Below are positions 61,064 to 64,000 of a DNA stretch of 64,000 nucleotides, in pieces. Positions within the stretch are counted from its first letter, which is position 1. Every line of letters begins with the position of its first letter. Source of the stretch: an uncultured Roseovarius sp. (GTDB lineage: Bacteria; Pseudomonadota; Alphaproteobacteria; Rhodobacterales; Rhodobacteraceae); the NCBI GenBank assembly GCA_947497295.1, contig CANMFU010000001.1:992001-1056000 (forward strand), in the 5' to 3' direction. Under the pieces are notes generated by a model. The model had not been told where the DNA came from. It saw nothing but the letters and a program-made list of their open reading frames with translations, and ran no database searches. Made by a program: the position numbers and the translations under genes.

Positions 61064-61801
61064 ATGGTAAATCGCTTCGCGCCCGCAATCGTGTCGCAGC
61101 ATCTTCCCGAGGCGCTGCGCGCCATGCTGGTCGGCGAAGGCGCGTTCCGCACGCGCCGGGCGCCGCGCGGTACGGTTCTGGTGCGCGAAAATGATACGGC
61201 GGATCATTCGATCCTGCTGCTGGATGGCTGGATATCGCTGTCCAAAACGCTGCCGTCGGGCGATGTGCAGATTATCGATCTGATGCTGCCGGGGGATTTT
61301 GCGCTGGTTGGCACCCGAATGGTGCCTGTCGCCGCCACCACCATGGAGGCACTCAGCGATACCGTATATGTTCTTATCGGGCCCGAGCAGGCAAATGGGC
61401 CAAGCGCCGCATCCGCCACGCTGCGCCATGTTCTGGCGGCGTGCATCCTGACAACGCAGTCGCGCACATCCGAAATGCTCTTGCGGCTGGGGCGCGGGAC
61501 GGCGGCGAACCGGATTGCCTATGCCTTGCTTGAGATCTTTGTCCGCCTTCAGGCTGTTGGCCTGACCACCGGCACCGCCTTTGAGTTTCCCATCACCCAG
61601 CAGAAATTCGGCGAATTCACCGGGATGACGAATGTCCATGTTTGCCGCACCCTGCGCCGTTTTGAAACCGAAGGCATGATCCGCCACCCTGACCACAAAA
61701 GCATCGAGCTGATCGATCTGCCCGCGCTCTGCGCATTGGCCGATATCAACCTTCCCCTGTTTCGACAGGAAATCCTGATGCGGTGGCCAGTGCCGGCCTG
61801 A
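61064..61801 (+). CDS. Crp/Fnr-family transcriptional regulator
   Basis: A 245-residue regulator: cyclic-nucleotide-binding-like domain (about 30-130, GTVLVRENDTADHSILLLDGWISLSKTLPSGD) and a C-terminal winged helix (ITQQKFGEFTGMTNVHVCRTLRRFETEGMI). It lacks the N-terminal cysteine cluster of oxygen-sensing Fnr. The ATG at 61064 is preferred since AAGGGG is 7 bases ahead; an ATG two codons earlier is too close. It is divergent from the Mla operon and convergent with the CBS gene; its target is unknown. Confidence 0.88.
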   Translation: MVNRFAPAIVSQHLPEALRAMLVGEGAFRTRRAPRGTVLVRENDTADHSILLLDGWISLSKTLPSGDVQIIDLMLPGDFALVGTRMVPVAATTMEALSDTVYVLIGPEQANGPSAASATLRHVLAACILTTQSRTSEMLLRLGRGTAANRIAYALLEIFVRLQAVGLTTGTAFEFPITQQKFGEFTGMTNVHVCRTLRRFETEGMIRHPDHKSIELIDLPALCALADINLPLFRQEILMRWPVPA

Positions 61802-61806
61802 GCGGA

Positions 61807-62223
61807 TCATCGGCATTCAACAATCTCGCCGAGGCCCTGACCTGCCAGTTCTTCGCTGGCATCGCGGGCGATATCGCCCAGCGACAACAGCCCGACGAGC
61901 CGTCCGGTAGTATCGCAGACAATCAGCCGCCTGATCTGACGCGCGCCCATCAGGCGTGCGGCTTCGATCACGTAGTGATCGGGGCGACAGGTCACGACGG
62001 TTGATGTCATCACCGTGCGCACGGCGCGGTCAGACACCCGGCCCAGATCGGACAGAAGGCGGATCACCAGATCGCGGTCCGTCAGAATTCCAACAGGCAT
62101 GCCGTCCTTGCAGACGGGCAGCGCGCCGATATCGCGGTCGGCCATCAGCGCCGCTGCCGCCCGAATGGAGGTGCTGGGCCCGATGACTGTGACGCGCGTC
62201 TGCATAATCTGACTGACCAACAT
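61807..62223 (-). CDS. CBS-domain protein at the end of the N-type ATPase locus
   Basis: A 138-residue protein made of two CBS repeats (about 8-60 and 71-125; VSQIMQTRVTVIGPSTSIRAAAALM and VRTVMTSTVVTCRPDHYVIEAARLM). CBS pairs bind adenosyl nucleotides. AAGGAGGGA precedes the ATG at 62223; a longer frame exists but lacks a comparable site. It lies 49 bp after atpG on the same strand, so it may be cotranscribed with the ATPase genes and sense energy charge; that is inference. Confidence 0.9.
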   Translation of the reverse strand: MLVSQIMQTRVTVIGPSTSIRAAAALMADRDIGALPVCKDGMPVGILTDRDLVIRLLSDLGRVSDRAVRTVMTSTVVTCRPDHYVIEAARLMGARQIRRLIVCDTTGRLVGLLSLGDIARDASEELAGQGLGEIVECR

Positions 62224-62272
62224 AGTCCCTCCTTGCATGGCCGTGCGCTGAATTGATGTCGTCCGCGGCATG

Positions 62273-63181
62273 CTAATGGTCTTGTCCTTCTTTACGCTTT
62301 TGCCGCTTTGCGCGGCCTTTCAGCGCCTCGAATCCGGTGATGACATCCAGTAATTCTGTCGTGATCTCGCTTTGACGCACCGATCGGGTTTCCGCCTTCA
62401 ATTCTTCCAAATTTTCGTCCACTGACTGTTCGGCCTGCTGCATGCGCGCAAGGCGCGCGGCGTTTTCTGTCACCAGCGCCTCGGCGGCGGCGCGGTAGAG
62501 CGTGGCAAAAACCAGATTGCGGACCAGCGCCGCCAGCATGTCCTGCGGCGGCATCGGAACCTGCGGCAGGCTGCGCGACTCCCACGGCTGGTGCGCCAGC
62601 GCCGCCAGCATTTCGGGGTCAAGCGGCAGCAGCGCCTGCGCTACCGGCGCGTGGGTGCCATGGGCGCCGCGCTGGGTGTAAATCAGCGCCGCCGCCAGAT
62701 CGCCGGTCCGCGAGCGTGCCCGCATCTGGTCCAGCCGCGTGACCAGCTGGCCCGCCAGCCGGATCAACCCATCCGTGTTGGCAGGCGGCAAAAGCGTGAC
62801 AGCAGGCGTAATCCCCTCGCCGTCCAGCGCATCCTGCATCTGCGCGCCGACGCAGATGATCTGCGCGATGGCTGCAAACGGGTGACGCCCCACTTCGCGC
62901 GCCAGCAATTCGTTGTAGTTGCCGCACAGGCCATGATCCGAGCCCATCACGATCAGCACGCGCTGCGGGTTCTCCGCCCGGCCCTGTTCCAGCGCGCCGT
63001 GGCAGCGCAGGAACGCGTGCAGCCCGTCCAGCACCGTATCGCGCCAGACGTCTATCGCCTCGGCGGCGCGCTCGTACGGGGCGGCGTTGATGGCCGACAT
63101 CGTCTTCATCGTGCGGACGATGCTGCGGATACTTTGCATCGTGTCCGTGCGCCGGGTCAGCCGCTCAAGCGTCTGGGCCAT
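62273..63181 (-). CDS. atpG: F1 ATPase gamma subunit, alternative (N-type) ATPase
   Basis: A 302-residue rotor shaft subunit. [30 protein letters not shown] at the N-terminus and the C-terminal helix [21 protein letters not shown] are the gamma coiled coil; [23 protein letters not shown] is the Rossmann-like middle. It follows atpA with a 17-bp overlap, and no atpD follows. The housekeeping operon orders genes as atpHAGDC, whereas N-ATPase operons end in atpA-atpG. GGGAGG precedes the ATG. Confidence 0.93.
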   Translation of the reverse strand: MAQTLERLTRRTDTMQSIRSIVRTMKTMSAINAAPYERAAEAIDVWRDTVLDGLHAFLRCHGALEQGRAENPQRVLIVMGSDHGLCGNYNELLAREVGRHPFAAIAQIICVGAQMQDALDGEGITPAVTLLPPANTDGLIRLAGQLVTRLDQMRARSRTGDLAAALIYTQRGAHGTHAPVAQALLPLDPEMLAALAHQPWESRSLPQVPMPPQDMLAALVRNLVFATLYRAAAEALVTENAARLARMQQAEQSVDENLEELKAETRSVRQSEITTELLDVITGFEALKGRAKRQKRKEGQDH

Positions 63182-64000
63182 GGCCTGCCTCCCTGAGTGC
63201 GGCGCCTGCGGCATCGATGATGCGGGTACGATCAGCATCTTGCAGACCTGCGCCAGAAGCGACGAGGTCCGCCGTCAGACTGTCATTTGCCCGGATCTCT
63301 TGACGGATCGCGTCCATCGCAGCGGCGGTTTCGCCCTCGCTCAGATCGTCCAGCAGCCCGTCCATTGCGGCCAGCAGGATGGCCAGCTGCGCGTCTGCCG
63401 CCATCGGATCACGCTCGGGCTGGCGCAGGGCGGCGCGCACGGCGGCGCCGCGCGCCAGCCGCGCGCGGGTGTCCTCGTCCAGCCGGGTGCCAAAGCGTGC
63501 GAACTCCTCCAGCTCCTCAAATTGCGACAGGGTCACGCGCAGGTTGCCCGCCACCTCGCGGAACGCGCGCGCCTGCGCCTTACCGCCGACGCGGCTGACC
63601 GACACGCCCAGGTCGACGGCCGGGAACTGGTTGCGCCGCACCAGCCGCGGCGACAGGTAGATCTGCCCGTCGGTGATCGAAATCAGGTTCGTCGGGATAT
63701 AGGCCGACAGGTTTTCCGCCTGCGTCTCAACCACCGGCAGCGCGGTGATGGACCCGCCCCCGGCATGATCGGCAAACTGCCCGGCCCGCTCCAGTAGGCG
63801 GGCATGTACGTAAAAGATATCGCCCGGAAACGCTTCGCGCCCCGGCGGGCGGCGCAAGAGCAGCGACAGCTCGCGATAGGAATGGGCGTGATGTGTCAGA
63901 TCGTCGAGGATTAGAACCACATCGCTGCCATCGCTGGCCAGTTCCTCCGCCATCGACATGGCGGCGTAAGGCGCGACATAGCTGAGGCCAGGCGCCTCTT
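63165..64000 (-). CDS. atpA: F1 ATPase alpha subunit, alternative (N-type) ATPase, partial
   Basis: The C-terminal part (278 codons) of a catalytic-hexamer alpha subunit, cut by the right edge. Visible parts are [52 protein letters not shown] (Walker B region), [14 protein letters not shown] and VSVSRVGG with the arginine finger. The Walker A region is outside. It ends within the start of atpG. The pairing atpA-atpG followed by a CBS gene suggests a second, probably ion-translocating N-ATPase (atpDCQRBEFAG type) that continues to the right. Confidence 0.93.
   Translation of the reverse strand, partial: EAPGLSYVAPYAAMSMAEELASDGSDVVLILDDLTHHAHSYRELSLLLRRPPGREAFPGDIFYVHARLLERAGQFADHAGGGSITALPVVETQAENLSAYIPTNLISITDGQIYLSPRLVRRNQFPAVDLGVSVSRVGGKAQARAFREVAGNLRVTLSQFEELEEFARFGTRLDEDTRARLARGAAVRAALRQPERDPMAADAQLAILLAAMDGLLDDLSEGETAAAMDAIRQEIRANDSLTADLVASGAGLQDADRTRIIDAAGAALREAGHGPDA

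Noticed and set aside
62273..64000. Housekeeping F1Fo ATP synthase operon
   Set aside because: In that operon atpG is followed by atpD and atpC; here a CBS gene follows atpG.

Overview
The window looks like a chromosomal segment of a marine alphaproteobacterium of the Rhodobacteraceae (Roseobacter group). The evidence is high GC and the familiar gene neighbourhoods of that group: fabA-fabB-fabI divergent from an Irr-type Fur regulator, rpsB-tsf, a DUF2849-cysI-cysH-DUF934-fpr sulfate assimilation operon divergent from an Lrp regulator, several TRAP transporters, and the atpA-atpG end of an alternative (N-type) ATPase locus. Family assignments come from reading the translated sequence; no database search was run.

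Positions 1-16963 (minus strand) hold a type I modular polyketide synthase assembly line of four consecutive single-module proteins, the last cut by the window edge. In transcription order they are KS-AT-KR-ACP, KS-AT-DH-ER-KR-ACP, KS-AT-cMT-ACP and KS-(continues). Each gene overlaps the next by 4 bp (GTGA, ATGA, ATGA). Acidic C-terminal tails and helical N-terminal extensions look like docking domains and fit the same protein order; the first protein has no N-terminal extension.

Positions 16964-17876 are an AT-rich, gene-poor stretch between the PKS genes and aroQ. A malonate region follows: an FCD-type GntR regulator (minus) diverges from dctP-dctQ-dctM, malonyl-CoA decarboxylase, malonyl-CoA synthetase (matB) and a second dctP-dctQ-dctM, all on plus. 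These genes would import malonate-like acids and activate them to malonyl-CoA, the usual PKS extender, next to a PKS locus. Whether the two are functionally linked is inference.

Positions 28000-64000 are mostly conserved chromosomal genes: tsf-rpsB, psuG, a DUF502 membrane protein, a patatin-like lipase, an orphan YejA-like binding protein with an entericidin-like lipoprotein, a FrnE-like oxidoreductase, icd, a ferredoxin reductase-like protein, fabI-fabB-fabA, irr-like, a quinone oxidoreductase, lon, tgt, an SPFH-NfeD pair, a RimB-RimK fusion, sufT-like and HesB-like genes, tpiA, an Lrp regulator, the cysteine operon, an Mla/MCE lipid transporter operon, a Crp/Fnr regulator, a CBS protein, and atpG with partial atpA. 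Three copies of a roughly 28-bp intergenic repeat lie at 32.9, 38.2 and 45.8 kb. No rRNA, tRNA, intact mobile element or CRISPR array was recognised.
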